DNA of 59,608 bases from JBCCGI01 sp039029355 (lineage in GTDB: Bacteria; Planctomycetota; UBA1135; GCA-002686595). The number at the start of each line of letters is the position of its first letter. Position 1 is the stretch's first letter. The stretch lies in the NCBI GenBank assembly GCA_039029355.1, contig JBCCGI010000051.1, forward strand, positions 1 through 59,608, in the 5' to 3' direction. Under the pieces are notes generated by a model. That model saw nothing but the letters and a program-made list of their open reading frames with translations, was not told the origin of the DNA and did not search any database. Position numbers and translations under genes: made by a program. Positions 35,411 through 45,836 of the stretch are shown here, piece after piece.

Positions 35411-37052
35411 CCTCGCTCACGACCTGGCTCTGGTCGATCTTCTTCGCGGCGACGTTCTCGCCGGTGCCGGTCTTGTGGCCGGGGTCGACCCACGAGCGCG
35501 AGATCTCCTCCGGCTTGGTGAAGCGCCGCGAAAGGCGGTTCCAGACGGTGAAGGCCTTGGTCTCGAGGCTCCCGAGCGAGTAGTTGCCGCTGCTGAGACG
35601 CCACTTGGCGAGCTTCTCCCACACCCCGATCTTCGAGCGCACGAGGCCGCGCGCGAGGGTCTGGTAGTGGCAGTAGAGCTTGCGCACCTTCGCGACCTCC
35701 GCCGGGATGCGGCCGGGCCAGGTCTCGTGCAGGTGGTACTCACCCAACGAACCCCAGTCCTCGAGCTGTTTCGGCGGCTGGAAGCCGAGCTTGATGGCTT
35801 CGTCCCACATCTCGGTGCCGGGGATCGGCCGGTACGGCCAGACCGTCGGCGACGAGCGCGGCGAGGCCACCTGGCACTGCCGCGCCTGGTCGAGCGTGGC
35901 GAGCATGTTGTCGGGCTTCTCGTGCGGGTACCCGATGATGTACGTCACCGAGCACTCGATGCCGCGCCGGTCCATCTCGGCCGTCGCGCGCACGTTGTCA
36001 TCGCCCTTGATCGGCTTGCCGACCCACTCCTTCATGAAGTCGTCGGTGCCGGTCTCGGCGCCGATCTCGGCCAGGTGCATGCCGCTCTGCGCCATCGCGT
36101 CGAGCACCTCGGGCTTGTACGAGAGGATCGAGTTGGTCTCGATGAAGCAGTTCCAGCCGAACTTGAGCTGGCGCTCGAGGATGCCCTCGGCGAACTCCTT
36201 CACGCGCTTCTGATGGACGCCGAAGTTCGCGTCGTGGAAGCGGATCACGTCGAAGTCCCAGCGGTCCTTCAGCTCCTCCAGGTCGTCGAGCATCCGCTCG
36301 GCGGGCATCGCCTTCCAGCGGCGGTTGGTGACGAACGGCGAGCAGCAGAACTTGCAGGGCTCCGGGCAGCCGAAGGAGGAGAAGTACGTGATGCCGAAGT
36401 ACGGACGGCGCTTGCCGATCCAGCTCGGCGAGGGCATCCGGAGGATGTCCTTGTGCGAGTCGGGGCGCATCTGGTGCGCGCGGTAGGGCTCGATGTCGAG
36501 CATGCCCCACGGCATGTTGCGCAGGCGGTCCCAGCCGACGACCGGTTGGCGCGGGTTCTTCTGCACCTCGCCGCCGCGCCACAGCGCGAGGCTCTGGAGC
36601 TCATCCAGCGGCTCGCCGCACGACACCGCCTCGACCACGTCCATGAAGGCCAGCTCGCCCTGGCCACAAACGACCGCGTCGTAGACGCCGGTCTCGAGCT
36701 GGAGCTCGGGGCGCACGCTCGCGAACCAGCCGCCGATCACCTTGGTGAGGGCGGGGAAGCGCTCGTGGACCCTCTGTGAGCACTGGTAGGCGTCCTTGAC
36801 CATGAATCCGAGGATTCCGGTCGTGCCGTACAGCATCGCGTCCTCGCAGGCCTCGACGACCATGCGGTGCGCGGTTTCCTGGTCGTACAGGCTGCCATCG
36901 ATGATCACGACCTCGTAGCCCTGAGCGACGGGCTCGGCCGCGATGGCGAGGCATTCCAGGGGGAGCATGTCCTTGCTGGACTCGGCTCCGAGCGAGGCGT
37001 CGACCTGCTGTGGCTGGTACAGGACGATCTTGCCCTTGTGGCGCTGGATCAT
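35394..37052 (-). CDS. B12-binding-domain radical SAM protein
   Basis: The 552-residue product has an N-terminal cobalamin-binding-type Rossmann region (residues about 8-150) and a radical SAM barrel. The barrel carries Cys229, Cys233 and Cys236 (CPEPCKFC) for the 4Fe-4S cluster and AEIGAETGTDDFMKEWVGK for SAM contacts. The classic B12 DxHxxG motif is not seen, as in several members of this class. Such enzymes methylate or rearrange unactivated carbons; the substrate is unknown. The ATG at 37052 is preceded directly by C8 on the coding strand, with no Shine-Dalgarno site, and by 16-nt phased repeats. The neighbouring membrane genes suggest a lipid or envelope substrate (inference). Confidence 0.9.
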   Translation of the reverse strand: MIQRHKGKIVLYQPQQVDASLGAESSKDMLPLECLAIAAEPVAQGYEVVIIDGSLYDQETAHRMVVEACEDAMLYGTTGILGFMVKDAYQCSQRVHERFPALTKVIGGWFASVRPELQLETGVYDAVVCGQGELAFMDVVEAVSCGEPLDELQSLALWRGGEVQKNPRQPVVGWDRLRNMPWGMLDIEPYRAHQMRPDSHKDILRMPSPSWIGKRRPYFGITYFSSFGCPEPCKFCCSPFVTNRRWKAMPAERMLDDLEELKDRWDFDVIRFHDANFGVHQKRVKEFAEGILERQLKFGWNCFIETNSILSYKPEVLDAMAQSGMHLAEIGAETGTDDFMKEWVGKPIKGDDNVRATAEMDRRGIECSVTYIIGYPHEKPDNMLATLDQARQCQVASPRSSPTVWPYRPIPGTEMWDEAIKLGFQPPKQLEDWGSLGEYHLHETWPGRIPAEVAKVRKLYCHYQTLARGLVRSKIGVWEKLAKWRLSSGNYSLGSLETKAFTVWNRLSRRFTKPEEISRSWVDPGHKTGTGENVAAKKIDQSQVVSEVTTTR

Positions 37053-37079
37053 GGGGGGGGAAGTAACGAGCTCGAGCCG

Positions 37080-37143
37080 GCGGGAAGCTGGAGAAGCGGG
37101 AAGCTAGACAAGCTGTTGAGAGCTTTAGCGGGAAGTTGCTTAG
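37080..37143. repeat. 16-nt phased direct repeats in the upstream region of the radical SAM gene
   Basis: GCGGGAAGCT occurs at 37080-37089 and 37096-37105, and GCGGGAAGTT at 37128-37137. Spacings are 16 and 32 nt, so the block reads as four 16-nt units with a degenerate third unit. It lies in the 227-nt gap between the radical SAM and flotillin genes, a stretch visibly richer in A/T than its surroundings. Such phased repeats can be regulator binding sites. No gene or RNA is seen in the gap. Confidence 0.6.
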
Positions 37144-37279
37144 ACCGAAGCATAATCCCGATCGGCAGGATGTGGCCGGGACTTGCGGTCAATCCTCCCG
37201 AAAACGTTAGCTTTAAAGAATCGATAGGGAGGGCCAGCCTTGCCAGGCCAGCCCCCCCTGCATCCACAGAAGCCTAGGG

Positions 37280-38917
37280 CTACCCCTTATCGTCCGCGTC
37301 GCCCCCGGAAGGAACTTCCGGGTCCGAGGCAGGCTCCGCGGCCCCGCCGGAGTCGTCGCCAGCGGCCTTGTCGATCAAGCGCCCGAAGTACTCGGGCATC
37401 TCCACGCCGCCGACGTCCTTCATGATCTGCATCATCGGGGGCAGCGCCCCGCCCAGGCTCCGGAGGAAGCCGGCGGTGCCGTTCTGGCCCTCGCCCTGGC
37501 CGCCGTCCCAGACGATGACCTTGTCGAACTTGATGTTCGCGATGGCCTTCGCGGCGGTCTCCGACAGGTGGTCGATGTGCTCCAGCATGAGCATCTGGAA
37601 GGCCTCCTGGGCCCCGCCGCAGTTCGCGACGATCTCTTTGAGGCCCTGACCCTTCTTGGCGAGGATCTCGTACTGACCGCGGGCCTCGGCTTCGAGCCGG
37701 GCGTAGATCGCCGCAGCCTCGCCCTCGGCCTCGATCCGGCGCTGGGCGGCCTCGGCCTCGGCGTCGACGATGGTCTTGGCCTTCTCGGCCCTTGCGGCGG
37801 CCTCGAGTTGCGCGCGGCGTTCGGCCTCAACCTTGGTGGCCTCGGCCTCTGCGGCCTTGGCCTGGGCGAGGTACTGGGCCTCGAGCACCGAGGCCTCGGC
37901 CTCGCGCCGACGCGTCTCGCCCAGCTGGTAGGCATCGGCCTCGCGCACCTTGAGGTCGGCGTTGGCCTGGGCGATGACCGCCTTGGCCTCGTTCTCGCCC
38001 GCGACGGCCTTCGCGTTGGCGTCGGCGACGGAGACACGCATCTCGCGCTCCTTGTCGCGGACCTGGGCCTCCTGCTCGAACTGAGCCCCCTGCTCGCCGA
38101 CGGTCTTCTGCTTGTCGAGGTCCGCCAGGCGCACGGCCCGCTCGCGCTCGGCCTCCTTGGTGCCGATGTCCCGCACCTTGGTGGCCTGGGCGACCTGGAT
38201 CTGCTGCTCGCGGTCGGCCTCGGCGACACCGATGGCGCCCTTCTTCTGCTGCTCGGCGACGTCGATCTCGGCCTGGTTGACGGCCGTCGCGGCCGCCTTG
38301 CGGCCGATGGCCTCGATGTAGCCGGACTCGTCGGTGATGTCCTTGATGTTCACGTTGATCAGCACGAGGCCGATCTTCTTGAGCTCCGGCTCCAGCGACG
38401 ACTGCACCTTGTCCAGGAACTGGTCGCGGTCGCGGTTGATCTCCTCGATCATCAGCGAGGCGATCACCTGGCGCAGCTGGCCGAAGATGATGTCCTCCGC
38501 CTGCTTGATGACCTCGGTCGTGCCCAGGCCCAGCAGGCGGATGGCCGCGTTGTTCATCACGTCCTCGTCGGTGCCGACGGCAACCGTGAAGACGCTGGGA
38601 ACGGCGACCCGGATGTTCTCGATCGAGAGCGCTCCCTCGAGCGGGATCTCGATCTGCATCGGGTCGAGGTCCAGGTAGTCGTAGGCCTGGACCAGCGGGA
38701 TCACGAAGGCTCCGCCACCGTGGAGACACTTGGCGGAACGCCCGGCTCCGGTCTTTCCGTAGATCACCAGGATGCGGTTGGAGGGACAGCGCTTGTAGCG
38801 CGTCGCCAGCACCATGATGAAGCCGATGACCATGACGACGAGCGCCAGGATCCCCAGCATGGGTAGGTAGCCGTCGATCCCGCCGTCCTGGACGACGAGA
38901 GCAAGAGGCAGAAGCAT
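37280..38917 (-). CDS. Flotillin-family (YuaG/FloT-like) membrane scaffold protein
   Basis: The 545-residue product has an N-terminal membrane helix (MLGILALVVMVIGFIMVLAT), an SPFH/PHB domain (about 45-225, with VAVGTDEDVMNNAAIRLLGL and INVNIKDITDESGYIEAIG) and a long flotillin coiled coil rich in E/A repeats (about 225-440). A polar Gly/Asp/Ser-rich tail follows. Flotillins organise membrane microdomains. The NfeD-like gene ends 3 nt before its ATG, matching the common NfeD-flotillin (YuaF-YuaG) operon. In the tail, KVIVWDGGQGEGQNG matches the family's conserved end region. Confidence 0.93.
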   Translation of the reverse strand: MLLPLALVVQDGGIDGYLPMLGILALVVMVIGFIMVLATRYKRCPSNRILVIYGKTGAGRSAKCLHGGGAFVIPLVQAYDYLDLDPMQIEIPLEGALSIENIRVAVPSVFTVAVGTDEDVMNNAAIRLLGLGTTEVIKQAEDIIFGQLRQVIASLMIEEINRDRDQFLDKVQSSLEPELKKIGLVLINVNIKDITDESGYIEAIGRKAAATAVNQAEIDVAEQQKKGAIGVAEADREQQIQVAQATKVRDIGTKEAERERAVRLADLDKQKTVGEQGAQFEQEAQVRDKEREMRVSVADANAKAVAGENEAKAVIAQANADLKVREADAYQLGETRRREAEASVLEAQYLAQAKAAEAEATKVEAERRAQLEAAARAEKAKTIVDAEAEAAQRRIEAEGEAAAIYARLEAEARGQYEILAKKGQGLKEIVANCGGAQEAFQMLMLEHIDHLSETAAKAIANIKFDKVIVWDGGQGEGQNGTAGFLRSLGGALPPMMQIMKDVGGVEMPEYFGRLIDKAAGDDSGGAAEPASDPEVPSGGDADDKG

Positions 38918-38920
38918 GGA

Positions 38921-39529
38921 TTACTCCTCGGTCAGCGGGACGACGTCGAAGGTGCCGACGGTGGGCATCGAGACGACCCGCACCGACGCTCCGGTGGGGA
39001 TCTCCTCGCCGCTCGTCACCGCCGTGAACTCCGCCGAACGGCCCTGGATGGACACGGTGATCTTCCCCTGGCCCTTCCGGCCGGCGGGGATGCGCAGGTA
39101 GACCGTCGCGGCCTTCCCGATCGCGTTTTTGGGGTCGATGTTCCCCTGCGACTGCAGCTTCATCTGCAGCCGCATGACCCAGGCGACGAAGATCATCGTC
39201 GAAAAGCCCGCCGCCGCGGCAACGCCCACCGAGGCCAGCCGTCCCCAACCGGCCGCGATGGCCGACCAGCCCGCGAGCCCGAAGAAGGTCACGAACGAGA
39301 TCAGCGCGCGCACGGACAGGACGCCGAACGAGCCGTCGCCGATGTCGGCGTCGGCCTCGAAGTCGAAGTCGGCGTCCCCCCCGTCGAAGCCCAGGAAGAG
39401 GAGCAGCGTCTGGATCAGCAGCACCGATCCGCCGATCACGAAACAGGCCACGTAGACGCTGCGCATCGACCAGTCGAGAGCGAAGACGCTCCAGTCGATC
39501 GCGGCTTGGGTGGCTAGCAGGTCGGACAT
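38921..39529 (-). CDS. NfeD/YuaF-like membrane protein with an OB-fold tail
   Basis: The 202-residue product has membrane helices (SVYVACFVIGGSVLLIQTLLLF; ALISFVTFFGLAGWSAIAAG; GVAAAAGFSTMIFVAWVM) and a soluble C-terminal OB-like domain. The soluble domain reads AIGKAATVYLRIPAGRKGQGKITVSIQGRSAEFTAV (shown in part) and ends in VVSMPTVGTFDVVPL. YuaF-type proteins act with flotillin in membrane organisation. An acidic stretch (DGGDADFDFEADADIGDG) lies between helices 1 and 2. The ATG at 39529 was chosen because it precedes the first helix closely. The flotillin gene follows at 3 nt. Confidence 0.87.
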   Translation of the reverse strand: MSDLLATQAAIDWSVFALDWSMRSVYVACFVIGGSVLLIQTLLLFLGFDGGDADFDFEADADIGDGSFGVLSVRALISFVTFFGLAGWSAIAAGWGRLASVGVAAAAGFSTMIFVAWVMRLQMKLQSQGNIDPKNAIGKAATVYLRIPAGRKGQGKITVSIQGRSAEFTAVTSGEEIPTGASVRVVSMPTVGTFDVVPLTEE

Positions 39530-39846
39530 AGGGTTCCCTCGGCGGCAGCGGCCTTGTCTCCGCGTACTCCCGGAGGGGAGTCTCATCCCGCGTCGGGGCT
39601 CAGGGTACTCGGGGTCGAGGCGGGCATTCAATCGGGTCTGCGGCCGCCCTCTGCTGGAAAGGCGCTCCGCGGCCCGCTACCCGAGCTTTCGCGAAGAAAG
39701 CGTGCGACCGATGCCCGCCCGGCCGCGGTCCAACCGTAGCGCAGATCCCGGCGCGAGCGCTGCGGTCCGGAGGCGCTCGCGGACGGAATCTGCCGCGGAG
39801 CTCTCGATCCCGGGCACTAGGGGGCGGTCTGACGCCCCGCCGCTCC

Positions 39847-39852
39847 TATACT
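39847..39852 (+). promoter_or_regulatory. Possible -10 box (TATACT) before the DedA gene
   Basis: TATACT ends exactly 10 nt before the ATG of the DedA gene. With a usual 6-7 nt distance to the start of transcription, the mRNA leader would be only a few bases, fitting the lack of a Shine-Dalgarno site. The same spacing is seen at two other genes in the window. Confidence 0.5.
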
Positions 39853-39862
39853 CGCTCGGACC

Positions 39863-40504
39863 ATGCTCCTTCTCGAGGACCCGGAGTTCCTGAGCCGCTT
39901 CTTCGGCGAGTTCGGCTACCTGGCGCCCTTCGTGGTCCTGCTGCTCTGCGGCGTGGGGCTGCCGCTCCCCGAGGAGGTGTCGCTGATCGGGTCCGGCGTG
40001 CTGGTCCACCAGGGGCGGGTCGAGTACATCCCCGTCACGATCGTCTGCAGCATCGCGATCCTGCTGGGCGACTCGGCGCCCTTCTGGGCGGGGCGCCGCT
40101 ACGGGCTCGCGGCCCTCAAGGTCAACTGGGTCAAGCGGGTGGTCCACCCGGAACGGTTTGCCCGCATCCAGGAGCGCTTCGAGGAGCACGGCAACTGGGC
40201 CACCTTCGCCTTCCGGTTCTTCGCCGGGGTGCGGATCCCGGGCTACTTCGTGGCCGGGATGATGGGCATGAGCTACCCCCGCTTCGTGGCGCTGGACGCC
40301 GCCGGGGTGCTGATCTCGGTCCCGATCTCGATCTGGCTCGGGATGCTCTTCGCGGACCAGATCGACACGCTCCACGCGAAGATGGAGGACTTCCACCTCC
40401 TGCTGGCCTTCCTGGCGATCTCCTTCGCCCTGATCCTGCTCCTGCGGGGGCGGGCGAAGCGGGCCTCGGCCAAGAGCCGCGAGGCCCGGCCGCCGGACGC
40501 CTGA
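39863..40504 (+). CDS. DedA-family membrane protein
   Basis: The 213-residue product has the DedA (SNARE-associated) pattern: GYLAPFVVLLLCGVGLPLPEEV, GDSAPFWAGRRYG and FRFFAGVRIPGYFVAGMMGMSYPRF. The conserved Glu-Glu near residues 37-38 and the FRF..GVRIP motif, with its Arg residues, are those linked to DedA function in membrane lipid (undecaprenyl phosphate) transport. Four to five membrane helices are predicted. No operon partner is obvious. Downstream, 142 nt separate it from hppA. Confidence 0.9.
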   Translation: MLLLEDPEFLSRFFGEFGYLAPFVVLLLCGVGLPLPEEVSLIGSGVLVHQGRVEYIPVTIVCSIAILLGDSAPFWAGRRYGLAALKVNWVKRVVHPERFARIQERFEEHGNWATFAFRFFAGVRIPGYFVAGMMGMSYPRFVALDAAGVLISVPISIWLGMLFADQIDTLHAKMEDFHLLLAFLAISFALILLLRGRAKRASAKSREARPPDA

Positions 40505-40646
40505 GGGGCCCCGCTCCGCCCCCCTTCCCGCTTGCGCCACGCCCCGGGGCGGCTAGACTGTTCGCCCAAATTCCCTGGAAGCAGGGTGTTAGGTCGTTCC
40601 TCTGCGGACCCAATCCGGCCCGCGCCCCACCCCCCGACAAAGCCCT

Positions 40647-42680
<2,034 letters not shown>

Positions 42681-42702
42681 GCCACCGACCTCCATCACAG
42701 CC

Positions 42703-42733
42703 GGGGCGGGCCTCCCTCGCGGGGGCCCGCCCC
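42703..42733 (+). terminator. Strong hairpin after hppA
   Basis: GGGGCGGGCC (42703-42712) pairs with GGCCCGCCCC (42724-42733), with a further CCC/GGG pair inside the loop. It is followed by GCTTTC, and the stop of hppA is 23 nt upstream. This is the most terminator-like structure on the + strand here, though the T-run is short. Confidence 0.65.
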
Positions 42734-42779
42734 GCTTTCGTCCCGCCTTCCAGAATCCCCAGCCACCCGCTACGATCCC

Positions 42780-43214
42780 ATGCAACCTGCCGGGCAAGTC
42801 GCGCACGCACCCGATGCCCAAGGAGAACGTCCGATCGACGCCAAGCAACTCGCCGCCACCGTCGCGCACCTTCTCGACGAGAAGAAGGCGCTCGACATCC
42901 AGGTCATCGACGTCGGGGAACGGCTGAAGGTCGCAGACTACTTCGTCGTCTGCACGGGGCAGAACCGCACCCACGTACGGGCGCTGTACAACGAGCTGCA
43001 CGTGCGGCTGAAGGCCGCGGGCGAGCAGCACCTCCCGGTGCAGGGCAACGACCTCGGCTGGTGGGTCGTCGTCGACTACACCGACGTCGTGGTGCACATC
43101 CTCCAGCCGGACGCGCGCGAGTTCTACGACATCGAGCGGCTGTACGACGAGTGCGATCGGCTCGACTGGGCTTCGCTGGAGCCGCCGGCGATCCAGGGCG
43201 GGGCGGCAGGCTAG
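42780..43214 (+). CDS. rsfS: Ribosome silencing factor RsfS
   Basis: The 144-residue product binds ribosomal protein L14 and blocks joining of the subunits when nutrients are low. Family signatures are LLDEKKALDIQVIDV, ADYFVVCTGQNRTHVRAL, GWWVVVDYTDVVVHI and REFYDIERLYDE. The extra N-terminal stretch (about 20 residues) is not part of the family. TACGAT lies 3 nt before the ATG. A 30-nt repeat starts at its stop. Confidence 0.94.
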   Translation: MQPAGQVAHAPDAQGERPIDAKQLAATVAHLLDEKKALDIQVIDVGERLKVADYFVVCTGQNRTHVRALYNELHVRLKAAGEQHLPVQGNDLGWWVVVDYTDVVVHILQPDAREFYDIERLYDECDRLDWASLEPPAIQGGAAG

Positions 43215-43292
43215 AGCCCGAGCCCGCGTGTAAGGAAGGGCGCGAGCCCGAGCCCGCCCGAAGGAAGGGCGCGAGCCCGAGCCCGCGCCCGG
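43214..43292. repeat. Short imperfect tandem repeat at the rsfS stop
   Basis: A unit of about 29-30 nt, GAGCCCGAGCCCGC followed by a variable segment and AAGGAAGGGCGC, occurs at 43214-43243 and 43244-43272 with a third partial copy to about 43292. The stop codon of rsfS overlaps the first base. No coding function is seen. Confidence 0.75.
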
Positions 43293-43565
43293 CGACAAAG
43301 CCTCCGGTGGTTGCCCACCCTTGGCACCTCCCGAGTTGCCGGTCTAGGAGGTCGCCGGGCGCGGACCCGAGCTCGGCCCCCGGGCCAAGCCCCCCCGGAG
43401 GAGCCTGCGCTCCCCCCGGACTTTGGCCGCGGAGGACGTTTCGTCCGGGCCGTGGTCTGCCGCGCGCTCCGGATAGTTCTGCGGCGGGCGCTTTTTTCCG
43501 CTCCCGAAAGCAGTGACGATCGGGTTTCGGGTCTTCCGGACGGCCGGGATAGGATGTCGCCGTCC
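43215..43565. other. 351-nt region between rsfS and the sulfatase-like genes
   Basis: After the tandem repeat, the stretch to 43565 holds no convincing gene. It includes a T6 run at 43492-43497 after a GC-rich segment that may form a weak stem. The proposed -10 box at 43550-43555 lies next to the sulfatase-like start. Confidence 0.6.
43550..43555 (+). promoter_or_regulatory. Possible -10 box (TAGGAT) before the first sulfatase-like gene
   Basis: TAGGAT ends exactly 10 nt before the ATG at 43566, the same spacing as for the DedA and GT-C genes. It supports 43566 over the other in-frame ATG at 43554, which lies inside the box. The -35 region is not clear. Confidence 0.5.
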
Positions 43566-45836
43566 ATGATGCCGCTCCTCCGCGGGCTCCGCCCCTCGCT
43601 CCTTGTCCCCCTCCTCGCTCTGGCCGCGTGCGGAGGCGGTGCCGAGCCGGCCGGCGGGCTCGTGCACCTCGAGCTTCGACGCGAAGACGGAAGCTCGCAC
43701 ACGCGCGCGCTCGACGAGGCCGTCGCGCGCATCTCGACCCGGCTCGACGGCTCCGAGGACGGCCCCTGGCGGCTCGTCGAAACACCCCAGGGCCCGGCCC
43801 TGACGCTGGCCGGCCCCATCGATGCCGAGCTGCTGCGGCGGATCGAGCTCGAAGCCTCCTTCCCCTCCCCCACCCAGGTCGACGTGAAGTGGCCGCTGCC
43901 CGACGGTGGCGAGGGCTTCCTCGTCACCTCGTTGATGAACGCCGAGCTGACGACGCGGCACCGCCTGCAGCTCGGCGGGCGCAAGGGCTGGAACGGGACG
44001 ATCGAGCGCCTCTCGCTGCGCCTGACCGAGCCCGGCGAGGGCTACAAGCTCGACCACATCCGCCTGGCGGCGGACTCCCCCGACCCCGGCTGGGAGCCGC
44101 TCGACGGCGACCGCGGCGACTGGGGGCTCGTGGCCCTCGGCCAGGAAGCCCACCGCGCCTGGCCGGCTTCGCTGGGCGTACCGCTGGTCGCGCGCGCCCC
44201 GGCGCCGGCCGGCGCGCGGCTGCGCGTGCTGGCCGCACCCGCACGCCGTCCGCGCGCGCCGTGGACCTTCCGCGTGCTGGCGCGCGAAGCGGGCGGCGGC
44301 GACTGGACCGAGGCGGCCGCGCGCGAGGTCGACGGCACCGGGCAGCGGTGGGTCGAGCTCGAAGCCGACCTGGCCGCCTTCGCGGGCGACGAGGTCGAGC
44401 TCCGCTTCCTCGTCGAGGGCGAGGCGCCGGGCGTCGACGCGCCGCGGCTCGACGCCTACTGGGCGTCGCCGGCGCTCTCCGGCGAGCGACCCGCCGACCG
44501 GCGCCCCAACGTCGTGCTGGTGACCCTCGACACGACCCGCGGCGACGTCCTCGGCAAGGGCTGGACGCCCAACCTGGATCGCCTGGCCCAGCGCGGCACG
44601 CTCTTCAGCAGCGCCTACGCAACGACCAACTCGACCATCCCCTCGCACGCGTCGATCTTCACCGGGCTGCCCCTGGAAGAGCACGGCGCCGTCGGCAACC
44701 GCCACGCCTTCCAGCCGCAGAACCGCACGCTGGCCGAGCGCCTCCGCGGCGCGGGCTACCACACGGCCGCGGCGGTCAGCGTCAGCCTCCTGCGCCCCGG
44801 CTTCGGCTTCGGCCAGGGCTTCGAGCGCTTCGAGCTGCCCCACGAGGACGCCTTCCGCGACGGCGCACCGGCGACCGACGCGGCCTGCGGCTGGATCGAC
44901 GAGTGGAGCGCGCAGGACACGCCGTTCTTCCTGTGGCTGCACCTCTTCGACCCGCACACGCCCTACGGCCCGCCGGACGACTTCGTTCGCGACCTCTTGG
45001 CCGAGCGCAGCCTGATCCCGCCGCCCAGACGCGTGGATCCGGCGACGAGCCCCGAGTGGGACGTGCCTCCGACGCAGCTCGACTTCGTCCTGGGCACGAC
45101 CAACCGCGATCGGGTGATCTTCGAGTACTACCTCGGCATCGCCTACGCCGACCACCTGGTCGGGCGGCTGCTCGAAGCACTAGAGCGCGGCGGCGTGGCG
45201 GAGGACACCGTCGTCGCCGTCACGTCGGACCACGGCGAGTCGCTCGGCGAGCGCGAGTACTGGTACGAGCACGCCAACCTCTACCCCGAGGTCGTCCACG
45301 TCCCGCTGATCCTCGCCGGACGCGGCGTGCCGGCCGGCAGGTCGGTCGACGCCCCCGTGAGCCTGATCGACCTCTTCCCCACGCTGCTCGGGCACCTGGC
45401 GCTCGCGCCCGAGCCCGAGCTCGCCGGCGCCGACCTGCTCGCCCTTGCGCGCGGCGAGGCAGCGCCCGAGCGACGCATCTGGTTCCAGCTCTCCGGCCGC
45501 AAGCAGGCCGGCTTCCGCGACGACGACCAGCACTTCATCGCGACGCTCGAGGACGGGCTGTTCTGGATCTCCGGCGCCGAGCCCGACGAGGCCGGACAGC
45601 GCGTCCCGAGCTACACGACCGAGCCGGGGGGCACGAACCACCTCTACGAGCTGTCCGATGACCCCGAGCTGCAGCGCGACCTGGGCGCGGAGCAGGAGAA
45701 GCGCGCGGCCGACCTCGCCGACGAGGTGCGACGCTGGCTGTCGACGCGCAAGGCCGCGCTGCAGACGCGGCGCGAGCTGACCGCCGAGGAAGAGGCCGAG
45801 CTCCGGAACCTGGGCTACGCCGGGGACGGCAAATGA
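43566..45836 (+). CDS. Sulfatase-like lipoprotein (first of a tandem pair)
   Basis: The 756-residue product has a lipoprotein signal (LLVPLLALAAC, Cys22). An N-terminal region of about 290 residues follows that is also found in the next gene, then an alkaline phosphatase-superfamily sulfatase domain. The domain contains NVVLVTLDTTRGD (metal site), HLFDPHTPYGPP, TSDHGESLGE (metal site) and KQAGFRDDDQHF. The activated residue should lie in C/S-x-P-x-R; here the aligned residues are T357-I-P-S-H361, so both Cys/Ser and Arg are replaced. Formylglycine cannot form, and a Thr nucleophile (as in phosphoethanolamine transferases) is possible. The gene overlaps the next by ATGA. Confidence 0.82.
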   Translation: MMPLLRGLRPSLLVPLLALAACGGGAEPAGGLVHLELRREDGSSHTRALDEAVARISTRLDGSEDGPWRLVETPQGPALTLAGPIDAELLRRIELEASFPSPTQVDVKWPLPDGGEGFLVTSLMNAELTTRHRLQLGGRKGWNGTIERLSLRLTEPGEGYKLDHIRLAADSPDPGWEPLDGDRGDWGLVALGQEAHRAWPASLGVPLVARAPAPAGARLRVLAAPARRPRAPWTFRVLAREAGGGDWTEAAAREVDGTGQRWVELEADLAAFAGDEVELRFLVEGEAPGVDAPRLDAYWASPALSGERPADRRPNVVLVTLDTTRGDVLGKGWTPNLDRLAQRGTLFSSAYATTNSTIPSHASIFTGLPLEEHGAVGNRHAFQPQNRTLAERLRGAGYHTAAAVSVSLLRPGFGFGQGFERFELPHEDAFRDGAPATDAACGWIDEWSAQDTPFFLWLHLFDPHTPYGPPDDFVRDLLAERSLIPPPRRVDPATSPEWDVPPTQLDFVLGTTNRDRVIFEYYLGIAYADHLVGRLLEALERGGVAEDTVVAVTSDHGESLGEREYWYEHANLYPEVVHVPLILAGRGVPAGRSVDAPVSLIDLFPTLLGHLALAPEPELAGADLLALARGEAAPERRIWFQLSGRKQAGFRDDDQHFIATLEDGLFWISGAEPDEAGQRVPSYTTEPGGTNHLYELSDDPELQRDLGAEQEKRAADLADEVRRWLSTRKAALQTRRELTAEEEAELRNLGYAGDGK

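Noticed and set aside
37049..37267. 72-codon minus strand frame in the gap upstream of the radical SAM gene
   Set aside because: No ribosome site, no homology by eye, and it lies over the phased repeats.
43554..43565. Alternative ATG at 43554 for the first sulfatase-like gene
   Set aside because: It lies inside the proposed TAGGAT box; the ATG at 43566 gives the same lipoprotein signal and the 10-nt spacing seen at other genes.
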